Shown here in pieces: positions 1-6,307 of a stretch of 6,381 nt of DNA (position 1 is the stretch's first letter; each line of letters opens with the position of its first letter). The notes under the pieces were generated by a model. It ran no database searches. It saw only the letters and a list, made by a program, of their open reading frames with translations, and was not told where the DNA came from. Both the position numbers and the translations under genes were made by a program. The DNA comes from Altererythrobacter sp. (GTDB lineage Bacteria > Pseudomonadota > Alphaproteobacteria > Sphingomonadales > Sphingomonadaceae), in contig WTKI01000195.1 in NCBI GenBank assembly GCA_011524425.1, forward strand, positions 1 through 6,381, in the 5' to 3' direction.

Positions 1-915
1 GTCATAGCGCCGCGGTTCCAGCCCGCGCGCAATAAGCGCGGCAAGCCATTCATGGGGAGCGAAAACTTCGAAATCCTCGGTTGGAATGCGCCCGCAGGCG
101 GTAAACAGATCGATCTTACGGCGCAGCGCCGGGTTCGCAGTTGCAGCGGGCTTATCATTATTCAGGAGCGCGCGCATATCCGTAATCCGTGCTTCCTCTT
201 GCAGCGCCAGCCGTGTGTATTCGCGCGCTTCTTCGTCACAATTTCCCAGCCCGGCCGAAAGCCCGCACAGCCGCCGCGCCGCATTGGCAAGAACCTGCCA
301 TTCCAGGCCAGGTAAATCAGCGCCGCTCGCAATCTGAAGTCTGCCGTCTTGCCATCCGGGGAGCGCTTGCGAAGGAGCGCAATCGACATGCAGCTGCGCT
401 GACCCAGCCTCTTGTGAAAACTCCGCCCCCAAGGTCTCAGCATGGCGCAAGAGCTGCTCGGCATAGGCTGCGCGATCAAACTTCAACCCATAGCGCAGAG
501 GCATTCTGGCGAGCTGATCAGCGCTTAGCTGCAAGCCAGTTCGGTGCAAGGCTAAGGCCAGCGAGAAGTCTTCGAGAGCGGCTTCGAATCCAAGCCCAAC
601 AGCACGTTTCCAATGCTGGTGGAACTCAACCCCGGAACGCGCAATGCCCGGTGGAGAAAAGGGCAGTTCGATTGCTCCAAGGGCGCTCTCAGCACTCACC
701 GCAAAAACTGGTAGCGCGCCTTTGGCGCTAAGCTCTAACCCGATTTCATCGTGGAAGCGGTGCACATCAGGGCGAGCGATCACATCGCCCGCCTTGTCGT
801 CCTGCGGCACCAGTATCAGCGCGCGCCCCGTACCCAACCAGCGCTTGGCCAGCATCGCTCCTATTAGCCCGACGCCCATGGCGGGGCCGGTCACAAGGAT
901 CTTCTCGAGGCTCAT
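1..915 (-). CDS. Degenerate flavin-dependent halogenase paralog, 3' end cut by window edge
   Basis: An open frame of 305 codons without a stop starts at ATG (913-915) and leaves the window at position 1. By eye it aligns in blocks with the adjacent halogenase: residues 95-104 (GVEFHQHWKR against GVAFHQYWRK), 140-165 (LRYGLKFDRAAYAEQ), 174-180 (QLHVDCA against DLFIDCT), 223-247 (LGNCDEEAREY against SGDCAVERAEY) and 269-305, ending RRYD against PQAYD. About 45 residues are probably missing beyond the edge, suggesting a full length near 350 residues, against 501 for the neighbour. Between the VDC block and the NCDEE block about 47 residues replace about 150. That interval should hold the WxWxIP motif and the catalytic Glu, and both are absent. 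The N-terminal FAD loop is degenerate (GPAMGVG at 10-16), the GVGEAT segment is lost, and the active-site Lys appears to be Ala72. The start overlaps the upstream stop by ATGA, with only a weak ribosome site, suggesting translational coupling. A halogenase-like non-catalytic partner or scaffold is my inference; its real function is unknown. Confidence 0.85.
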   Translation of the reverse strand, partial: MSLEKILVTGPAMGVGLIGAMLAKRWLGTGRALILVPQDDKAGDVIARPDVHRFHDEIGLELSAKGALPVFAVSAESALGAIELPFSPPGIARSGVEFHQHWKRAVGLGFEAALEDFSLALALHRTGLQLSADQLARMPLRYGLKFDRAAYAEQLLRHAETLGAEFSQEAGSAQLHVDCAPSQALPGWQDGRLQIASGADLPGLEWQVLANAARRLCGLSAGLGNCDEEAREYTRLALQEEARITDMRALLNNDKPAATANPALRRKIDLFTACGRIPTEDFEVFAPHEWLAALIARGLEPRRYD

Positions 916-2417
916 ACTGGCACCCCATGCCGAACGTGCCGGGCGATGAACTGGGCATGATCCTCCATCGCGTCCGCCCCCCTCGCCATATGCGCTTTGA
1001 GCCCAGCAAGATGCCCGCGCACCTGGCTGTCACTCAAGCGTTCGACGCGGCTGTCGTAAGCTTGTGGCATAACTCGTTGCCCGATCAGCACCGCGATCCA
1101 GCTGGGGACAAGGAACAGCCCGTGCTCATAAGCCGAAACATGGCCATGCGCGCGAAACAGCGCGAGGCGCTCGGCAAGACTATCGGGCACTCGCATCGTG
1201 CGCATATGATTCCAAAACTCGGAATCATCGCGCTCGGTCGCGTTGTAATGGAGCACGAGAAAGTCGCGGATCCGCTCAAATTGGAGATCCATCCAATAAT
1301 TGTATTCCGCCCGTTCAACAGCGCAATCGCCGCTCTCAGGAAAAAGCTCCAAGAGCTTGGTTATACCTTCCTGGATCAGATAAATACTGGTCGATTCGAG
1401 CGGTTCGAGGAACCCTCCTGCAAGACCAATCGCCACCACATTGCGGTTCCACAATTTGCGGCGCTTGCCAGTAACAAAGCGCAGCACTCGTGGGTCAGCC
1501 AAAGGCTCTCCTTCGAGCGTCGCCATCAAGGTTTCAGCCGCTCGCTCATCGCTCAAAAACTGACTCGAATAGACATGGCCATTGCCGGTGCGGTGCTGCA
1601 ATGGGATGCGCCATTGCCAGCCTGCCTCATGGGCTGTTGCAGTCGTAAAGGGGACCAGCGGACCGGTGCTTTCGCACGGCACCGCCACCGCTCTGTCTGC
1701 GGGAAGGAACTCGCTCCAATCCTCGTAACCGGTGGCAAGTGTGCGTTCGATCAATAGACCGAAAAATCCGGTGCAATCGATAAACAGGTCACCTGCAATT
1801 TCGCGACCGTTCTCTATCGTTACGGCGCGTACTTCGCCGCTCTCAGCGTCAAGCGCGACATCAACCACTTTACCCTCAATCCGCGTTACCCCTCGAGATT
1901 CGGCATGGGCGCGCATAAACGGGGCGTACTGCAAGGCATCGAATTGATAGGCGTAGCGATAGGTTGAAAGCACCGAGCGCGGATCATCGCTGGGCGGTTG
2001 GAACTTTGCTTTGCGGCAAGCAACCACTGGCAGCGAATAGTGATCGAGCGGCCCAATCGTCTGCTCACCCGCGAACTTGCGCCAATATTGGTGGAACGCA
2101 ACGCCTTCATTAGGCAGGCCAAATTCACCGAACGGATGGATGTAGCTGTCGCCTTTGCGGCCCCAATTGACGAATTCGATCCCCAATTTAAAGGTCGCTG
2201 ACGTCGCCTTCATAAAGGCCTTCTCATCGACCCCGATTGTGTCGTTGAAAAGCTTTAAGTGCGGCAAGGTCGCCTCACCCACGCCGACGATCCCGATCGT
2301 TTCAGATTCGATCAGGGTGACCTTAAGCCCGGTTGCACCCAGCATAGAGGCAAGCCCGGCAGCACTCATCCATCCCGCCGTTCCCCCGCCGACAATCACG
2401 ACGTGGTTGATCCGCAT
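912..2417 (-). CDS. Flavin-dependent halogenase, tryptophan halogenase family
   Basis: This 501-residue protein belongs to the FADH2-dependent halogenases (PrnA/RebH type), which turn halide and O2 into hypohalous acid that is relayed by a lysine to an aromatic or indole-like substrate. Visible hallmarks are the FAD-binding GGGTAG at 10-15, GVGEAT at 45-50, the catalytic lysine candidate K77 in TFKLGIEF, the family signature WQWRIP at 267-272, and PLEST at 339-343 whose E341 matches the PrnA catalytic Glu. No signal peptide is seen, so it should be cytoplasmic and would need a flavin reductase, which is not in this window. I chose ATG 2417 because MRINHVVIVGGG begins directly at the first beta strand and GAAGG lies 4 bases upstream. 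A TTG at 2438 would add 7 residues and also has a GGGG-containing site. The gene is transcribed away from the sugar operon and overlaps the next leftward gene by ATGA. The substrate is unknown; relatives occur beside TonB-receptor and carbohydrate loci, so free tryptophan should not be assumed. Confidence 0.93.
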   Translation of the reverse strand: MRINHVVIVGGGTAGWMSAAGLASMLGATGLKVTLIESETIGIVGVGEATLPHLKLFNDTIGVDEKAFMKATSATFKLGIEFVNWGRKGDSYIHPFGEFGLPNEGVAFHQYWRKFAGEQTIGPLDHYSLPVVACRKAKFQPPSDDPRSVLSTYRYAYQFDALQYAPFMRAHAESRGVTRIEGKVVDVALDAESGEVRAVTIENGREIAGDLFIDCTGFFGLLIERTLATGYEDWSEFLPADRAVAVPCESTGPLVPFTTATAHEAGWQWRIPLQHRTGNGHVYSSQFLSDERAAETLMATLEGEPLADPRVLRFVTGKRRKLWNRNVVAIGLAGGFLEPLESTSIYLIQEGITKLLELFPESGDCAVERAEYNYWMDLQFERIRDFLVLHYNATERDDSEFWNHMRTMRVPDSLAERLALFRAHGHVSAYEHGLFLVPSWIAVLIGQRVMPQAYDSRVERLSDSQVRGHLAGLKAHMARGADAMEDHAQFIARHVRHGVPV

Positions 2418-2421
2418 ATTG

Positions 2422-2426
2422 CCTTC
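2422..2426 (-). promoter_or_regulatory. Ribosome binding site supporting the ATG start of the halogenase
   Basis: On the minus strand GAAGG stands four bases before ATG 2417. The spacing is short but usable. It favours the ATG over the TTG at 2438, whose upstream AAGGGG lies eight bases away. The choice rests mainly on where the conserved FAD-binding strand begins. Confidence 0.45.
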
Positions 2427-2515
2427 GCGTTTAGCCAACTTGGCTACCCCTTTTCTCCCTTACGCCAGCTTCGCAGCACTTGCCCCTGTGTCAATCAAGA
2501 GCAAGCGCTGCATTC

Positions 2516-2530
2516 CTTCAAGCTTTGAAG
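2516..2530. repeat. Short inverted repeat CTTCAA-GCT-TTGAAG
   Basis: A perfect 6-bp inverted repeat with a 3-base centre lies in the divergent intergenic region, on the halogenase side of the promoter candidates. It has no T-tract, so it is not a terminator. It could be a second operator or chance. A 7-bp direct repeat AGCAAGC at 2500-2506 and 2529-2535 partly overlaps it. Confidence 0.3.
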
Positions 2531-2562
2531 CAAGCCTGTGACTTGACGCCTTGTTCGAAAGG

Positions 2563-2589
2563 ATAATACAAATTGACAACGTAAGACAA
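2563..2589 (-). promoter_or_regulatory. Weak candidate promoter for the halogenase unit
   Basis: Reading leftward, TTGTCT (2589-2584) is followed after 15 bases by TATTAT (2568-2563), which matches five of six bases of the -10 consensus. The spacing is short and the -35 matches only four of six. It would leave a leader of about 140 bases before ATG 2417. Its -35 lies inside the TAAGACA inverted repeat, which would let one regulator act on both directions. This is a consensus match by eye only. Confidence 0.22.
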
Positions 2590-2600
2590 GAATATATGTC
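2573..2600 (+). promoter_or_regulatory. Candidate sigma-70 promoter of the sugar operon
   Basis: A perfect -35 hexamer TTGACA at 2573-2578 is followed after 16 bases by a poor -10, TATGTC at 2595-2600, in an AT-rich stretch. Transcription would begin near 2607, just before the strong ribosome site. The weak -10 would suit a regulated promoter. The inverted repeat 2582-2603 covers the spacer and the -10. Confidence 0.4.
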
Positions 2601-2603
2601 TTA
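2582..2603. promoter_or_regulatory. Probable operator, inverted repeat TAAGACA-N8-TGTCTTA
   Basis: A perfect 7-bp inverted repeat has arms at 2582-2588 and 2597-2603 with an AT-rich 8-base centre. It lies between the -35 TTGACA and the ribosome site of the sugar operon, where a bound repressor would block transcription. GACAA also occurs at 2575-2579 and again at 2585-2589, one helical turn apart, so there may be an extra half-site. The 22-bp size suits a dimeric helix-turn-helix regulator. The family cannot be told, and no regulator gene lies in the window. Confidence 0.5.
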
Positions 2604-2611
2604 TAGGCCTC

Positions 2612-2618
2612 AAGGAGG
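2612..2618 (+). promoter_or_regulatory. Strong ribosome binding site fixing the GTG start at 2628
   Basis: AAGGAGG is a near-perfect Shine-Dalgarno sequence. It sits nine bases before GTG 2628, and the protein begins MSKRLQLGMAGGG, placing the first beta strand of the nucleotide-binding fold right at the start. This supports GTG as the true initiation codon. Confidence 0.8.
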
Positions 2619-2627
2619 GAGAGATCA

Positions 2628-3818
2628 GTGTCAAAGCGCCTTCAATTGGGCATGGCTGGGGGCGGCGAAGGAGCCTTTATCGGCGCGGTGCACCGCATGG
2701 CGGCAGCACTCGACGGGCGATTCGAGCTTTGTTGCGGCGCCTTCAGTCGCGATGCTGACAATTGTCAGGCAACTGGCACCCTGCTCGGACTTGACGCCAA
2801 GCGTTGCTATTCCAGCTTCGAAGCGATGATCGAGAGCGAATTGCTGCGCGGCGCCGAAGGCGATGACGATGCGATGCAATGCCTCTCCATCGTCACCCCC
2901 AATCATCTGCACGTCCCGATGGCTCTTGCGGCTGCACACGCTGGCTTTGCGGTGATGTCGGACAAACCGGCGGGCATTTCCTTGGCCGAGGTGGAGCAGC
3001 TTGCCGAGGCCTTGGCAGAGAGCGGCAGCGCCTACGGGCTTACTCACACATACCTTGGCTATCCGATGGTGTGGCAAGCCCGCCATATCGCTGCGCAGGC
3101 AAGCTTCGGACCGGTGCGCAAGGTCATGGTCGAATATTCGCAAGGCTGGCTCGCATCGCAGCTCGAAGCGGACGGCAATCGTCAGGCCGAATGGCGGGTC
3201 GATCCCGCTCTCGCTGGTCCTGCAGGCGGGCTTGGGGACATCGGCAGCCATGCGCACAGTCTGACTGAATTTGTAACCAATTCGCGCATGAACGCTTTAT
3301 GCGCCAGCTTGCGCAGCCACTATTCTGGGCGCACGCTTGATGATGACGGTGAGATTCGTTTCACGCTCGAAAATGGTGGCACAGGCACGCTCATATCAAG
3401 CCAGATTTGCGCAGGTGAAGAGAACAATCTCACCATTCGCGTCTATGGCACCAATGCCGGTCTCGAATGGCGCCAGATGGAGCCAAATTCCCTAATCGAG
3501 CGGCGCTCCAATGGCGAGGTGTTGGTCCACCGTGCGGGGATCGACAAGCCGCTTTGCGAACAGGCTTTGGCGCGTTGTCGCCTGCCTTCGGGACATCCGG
3601 AGGGATATATCGAGGCCTTTGCCAATCTTTACCGCGATTTTGCCGCAGCGCTGGCAGACAAGGTCTCCCCCGCCGCCCGCGGTGTGCCAGGCATTGCGGA
3701 AGCTCTGCGCGGCATGGCTTTTTTAGAGGCAGCGATTGAAAGTGACGGCGCGGGCGGCAGCTGGCGCGACATAAAGCCACCTTCAGCTGGCGCGGACCGA
3801 AGAGGATTGCTGGCATGA
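2628..3818 (+). CDS. Gfo/Idh/MocA-family NAD(P)-dependent oxidoreductase
   Basis: This 396-residue cytoplasmic protein has the length and layout of the Gfo/Idh/MocA family, which oxidises or reduces hydroxyl groups of sugars, cyclitols and glycosides with NAD(P). The N-terminal Rossmann fold opens with GMAGGGEGAFIGAVH (8-22), a glycine-rich loop typical of one subfamily. VTPNHLH (89-95) ends a core strand. SDKP (111-114) carries the catalytic lysine K113, and GLGDIGSHAH (201-210) supplies D204 and H208, so the usual K/D/H catalytic set is present. HPEGY at 323-327 lies in the C-terminal substrate domain. It starts with GTG after a strong ribosome site and is the first gene of the operon. Its stop overlaps the next start by ATGA. 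The pairing with a TIM-barrel isomerase and an MFS permease points to carbohydrate catabolism. The exact substrate and the cofactor preference cannot be read from the sequence. Confidence 0.93.
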   Translation: MSKRLQLGMAGGGEGAFIGAVHRMAAALDGRFELCCGAFSRDADNCQATGTLLGLDAKRCYSSFEAMIESELLRGAEGDDDAMQCLSIVTPNHLHVPMALAAAHAGFAVMSDKPAGISLAEVEQLAEALAESGSAYGLTHTYLGYPMVWQARHIAAQASFGPVRKVMVEYSQGWLASQLEADGNRQAEWRVDPALAGPAGGLGDIGSHAHSLTEFVTNSRMNALCASLRSHYSGRTLDDDGEIRFTLENGGTGTLISSQICAGEENNLTIRVYGTNAGLEWRQMEPNSLIERRSNGEVLVHRAGIDKPLCEQALARCRLPSGHPEGYIEAFANLYRDFAAALADKVSPAARGVPGIAEALRGMAFLEAAIESDGAGGSWRDIKPPSAGADRRGLLA

Positions 3819-4873
3819 AGGAATTGCGCGGACCCGCGATCTTTCTCGCTCAATTCATGGGCGAAGAAGCGCCTTTCGATAATCTCGACAACATTTGCCA
3901 ATGGGTCGCTACGCTCGGTTATAAAGGCGTGCAGATCCCCTCGAATGATCCGCGCTGTATGGATCTTGATCTGGCTGCCGAGAGCCAGGATTATTGCGAT
4001 GAACTGGCAGGTCGCTGTGCTGAACATGGCCTCGCGATCACCGAGCTTTCAACCCATTTGCAGGGACAGTTGGTCGCGGTTCATCCCGCTTATGACGAAC
4101 TGTTCGACGCCTTTGCGCCTGAAGCTGTCCACGGCAGACCCGCCGCGCGGCAGGAATGGGCCGTCGATCAGGTCAAGAAGGCCGCGATTGCCTCTTGCCG
4201 ATTGGGGCTAAAGGCCTGCGCAAGCTTTTCCGGCGCGCTGATGTGGCACCTGGTTTACCCTTGGCCACAACGCCCTGCAGGCCTCGTCGAAGAAGGCTTT
4301 GCCGAGCTGGCACGGCGATGGGGCCCTATCTTTGACGTCTATGAAGACAATGGCGTCGATGTTGCCTTCGAGTTGCATCCGGGCGAGGATTTGCACGATG
4401 GCGCAAGTTTTGAGGCGTTTCTGGAGGCGGCAGGCCATCACGCCCGTGCGAACATCCTGTACGACCCTAGCCATTTCGTACTGCAACAGCTCGACTATCT
4501 CGATTTCATCAATCGCTATCACGATCGGATTAAGGCATTCCACGTCAAGGATGCCGAGTTCCGTCCCAATGGGCGCGTGGGCGCTTATGGCGGCTACCAA
4601 GGCTGGCAGGATCGCGCGGGGCGTTTCCGTTCGCTGGGTGATGGCGAGGTCGATTTCCGTCAGATTTTCAGCAAGCTGACTCAATATGGCTTTGATGGCT
4701 GGGCGGTGCTCGAATGGGAGTGTTGCTTCAAACATCCCGAGCAAGGCGCAGCCGAGGGCGCGCCCTTTATCGCTGACCACATTATCCGCCCGACCGAATA
4801 CGCCTTCGATGATTTCGCTGGCGCTGACGCCGATCAAACAACGGTCCGCCGTGTGCTTGGCATCGAAAGCTGA
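3815..4873 (+). CDS. Sugar phosphate isomerase/epimerase-family TIM-barrel protein
   Basis: This 352-residue protein belongs to the xylose isomerase-like TIM-barrel (AP endonuclease 2) superfamily, whose members use a divalent metal to isomerise, epimerise or eliminate at ketose-type substrates. The usual metal ligands can be followed along the barrel: E186 in ELHPGE, D217 in YDPSH, H243 in FHVKD and E300 in VLEWE. Other family blocks are LGYKGVQIP (34-42), ITELSTHLQGQ (75-85), YPWPQRP (148-154) and LGDGEVDF (274-281). No signal peptide is visible, so it should be cytoplasmic. AGAGGA at 3801-3806 lies eight bases before the ATG, and the start overlaps the oxidoreductase stop by ATGA, so the two are probably made together and act in sequence. 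Despite the family name a phosphorylated substrate is not implied; a 3-keto-sugar intermediate from the upstream oxidoreductase is a reasonable inference but unproven. Confidence 0.92.
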   Translation: MKELRGPAIFLAQFMGEEAPFDNLDNICQWVATLGYKGVQIPSNDPRCMDLDLAAESQDYCDELAGRCAEHGLAITELSTHLQGQLVAVHPAYDELFDAFAPEAVHGRPAARQEWAVDQVKKAAIASCRLGLKACASFSGALMWHLVYPWPQRPAGLVEEGFAELARRWGPIFDVYEDNGVDVAFELHPGEDLHDGASFEAFLEAAGHHARANILYDPSHFVLQQLDYLDFINRYHDRIKAFHVKDAEFRPNGRVGAYGGYQGWQDRAGRFRSLGDGEVDFRQIFSKLTQYGFDGWAVLEWECCFKHPEQGAAEGAPFIADHIIRPTEYAFDDFAGADADQTTVRRVLGIES

Positions 4874-4894
4874 TCGCAGGGCGGTGGGAGAGAA

Positions 4895-6307
4895 ATGATG
4901 GCAACAACATACACAAGCACAAATGCTGCATCCTACATCAATCGCGACCGGCTGTTCTGGCTCAGCTGCATCTCGCTGATTGTGACGGCCATGACCTTCG
5001 CGATCAGAGCGGGCATTTTGACTCAGCTCTCCGAAGAATTCGCGCTCAGTGATACTCAGCTTGGCTGGGTCAACAGCATGGCGTTTCTTGGCTTTCCGCT
5101 AGCGATGGTCGTGTTCGGTTTTCTCTACAACAAGTTAGGGCCACGCCTGATCATGATCCTGGCCTTTGCTGGACACCTTTTGGGGCTGGTACTGACCATC
5201 GTGGCCGATGGATTCCTTGGGCTTCTCGTCTCAACTTTTTTCATCGGCTTTGCCAATGGATCGGTCGAGGCAGCCTGCAATCCTTTGGTCGCTGATCTCT
5301 ACCGCGAGGAAAAGACCAAATGGTTGAACCGTTTCCATGTCTGGTTCCCCGGTGGGATCGTGATCGGCGCCTTGACTTCTTACCTGATGACCAATGGTGG
5401 GATCGCTTGGCAGCCGCAGATTGCGATTATGCTGATCCCAACCGCAATCTACGGCTTTATGGTCTTCACAACGCGCTTTCCCGAAGTTCCTTACAGCGAA
5501 CGCAAGGTCGACCTCGATGGCAAGGGCGTCCTGCTGATGAGCGCGATCCTTGGCCTGTTGATGCTGATCGGCACGCCCAATGATCTGCTTGCTGGACTGC
5601 CGGGAACCTTTGTCCTCCCGCTCCTGCTGGTGCTCGTGCTGACATCGGTGTTGATTGTGCTTCGTGCAGGCCGGGTGCGCGATGGCGTGCTCCTGATTGT
5701 GTTGATGGCAATCATGAGCCTGACCGCAACATCAGAGCTTGGCACCCAGCAATGGGTTGATCGAATCCTGGGTGCACAGCTCGGAAATTTACCGGGTCAG
5801 GCGATGATCGTGCTCGGCATGGTCACCGGGATCATGGCCGTAGGTCGCTACTTTGCTGGCCCGCTTATCCATGCTCTCAATCCTCTCGGGGTGCTGCTGA
5901 TGAGCGCCATTGTCACCACCCTCGGCCTGTTCATGATGGCATCAGCAAGCGGCGTCATGGTCTATGTCTCAGCAATAATCTTTGCGGTCGGCGTGTGCTA
6001 TTTCTGGCCAACCATGATCGGCGTGACGGCGCAATATGTGCCGCGCTCGGGCGCATTGGGGATGAGCCTCGTGGGAGCGGCTGGCATGTTCGCCCTGACG
6101 ATCTGGAACCCGATCATCGGCGGCTGGATCGACAGTGCAAGAGCCAGTGCAGAGGCAAGCGGCCTCCAAGGCGGAGCAGTGGAAATCGCAGCGGGGCAAG
6201 GCGCGCTCTCCCAGCTTGTCTACTTCCCCATGATCCTGATCGCGATTTTCGCAGCGCTGTTTTTCACACGTCGCTGGCTCGAAAGTTCGGCGGAGGGAGC
6301 CCGGTGA
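4895..6307 (+). CDS. MFS transporter, probably a sugar or related solute permease
   Basis: This 470-residue inner-membrane protein is highly hydrophobic and belongs to the major facilitator superfamily. The loop after the second helix carries a motif A-like GFLYNKLGPR (75-84). Residues 119-158 contain E125, N129-P130 and L144-N145 in an arrangement like the fucose/galactose/glucose:H+ symporters (FucP type, with its functional Glu). The FucP TM1 aspartate has no obvious counterpart. I count about 14 hydrophobic segments by eye, with extra ones near 211-226, 237-256 and 265-280, rather than a clean 12. Two adjacent ATGs (4895 and 4898) are possible starts; GGGAG at 4886-4890 is better spaced (seven bases) for the second. 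The gene follows the isomerase after 21 bases and its stop overlaps the next gene by GTGA. Import of the compound handled by the upstream enzymes is the likely role; the substrate is unknown. Confidence 0.9.
   Translation: MMATTYTSTNAASYINRDRLFWLSCISLIVTAMTFAIRAGILTQLSEEFALSDTQLGWVNSMAFLGFPLAMVVFGFLYNKLGPRLIMILAFAGHLLGLVLTIVADGFLGLLVSTFFIGFANGSVEAACNPLVADLYREEKTKWLNRFHVWFPGGIVIGALTSYLMTNGGIAWQPQIAIMLIPTAIYGFMVFTTRFPEVPYSERKVDLDGKGVLLMSAILGLLMLIGTPNDLLAGLPGTFVLPLLLVLVLTSVLIVLRAGRVRDGVLLIVLMAIMSLTATSELGTQQWVDRILGAQLGNLPGQAMIVLGMVTGIMAVGRYFAGPLIHALNPLGVLLMSAIVTTLGLFMMASASGVMVYVSAIIFAVGVCYFWPTMIGVTAQYVPRSGALGMSLVGAAGMFALTIWNPIIGGWIDSARASAEASGLQGGAVEIAAGQGALSQLVYFPMILIAIFAALFFTRRWLESSAEGAR

Noticed and set aside
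189..731. A 180-codon plus-strand open frame opposite the halogenase paralog
   Set aside because: Its composition is Arg/Ala/Gln-rich like a shadow frame, while the minus-strand frame aligns with a halogenase along its length.
1..915. The left gene as a recent pseudogene
   Set aside because: There is no stop or frameshift over 305 codons, the alignment with the halogenase holds in frame on both sides of the central loss, and the start is coupled by ATGA.
927..1757. A 276-codon open frame on the plus strand, antisense to the halogenase
   Set aside because: It lies wholly inside the well-supported halogenase gene, shows no recognisable domain, and long antisense frames are common in GC-rich DNA.
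2418..2438. TTG at 2438 as the halogenase start, adding seven residues
   Set aside because: The ATG at 2417 puts the FAD-binding strand at the usual distance from the N-terminus and has its own GAAGG; the TTG start remains possible but is less likely.
2516..2530. The CTTCAA/TTGAAG repeat as a transcription terminator
   Set aside because: The stem is only 6 bp, AT-rich, lacks a T-tract, and lies between two divergent starts where no transcript needs to end.
2631..3257. A 208-codon minus-strand open frame inside the oxidoreductase gene
   Set aside because: The plus strand encodes the complete Gfo/Idh/MocA motifs here; the antisense frame has no family features and no ribosome site that I can see.
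4208..4837. A 209-codon minus-strand open frame inside the TIM-barrel gene
   Set aside because: It mirrors the conserved barrel sequence on the plus strand and has no motif of its own.
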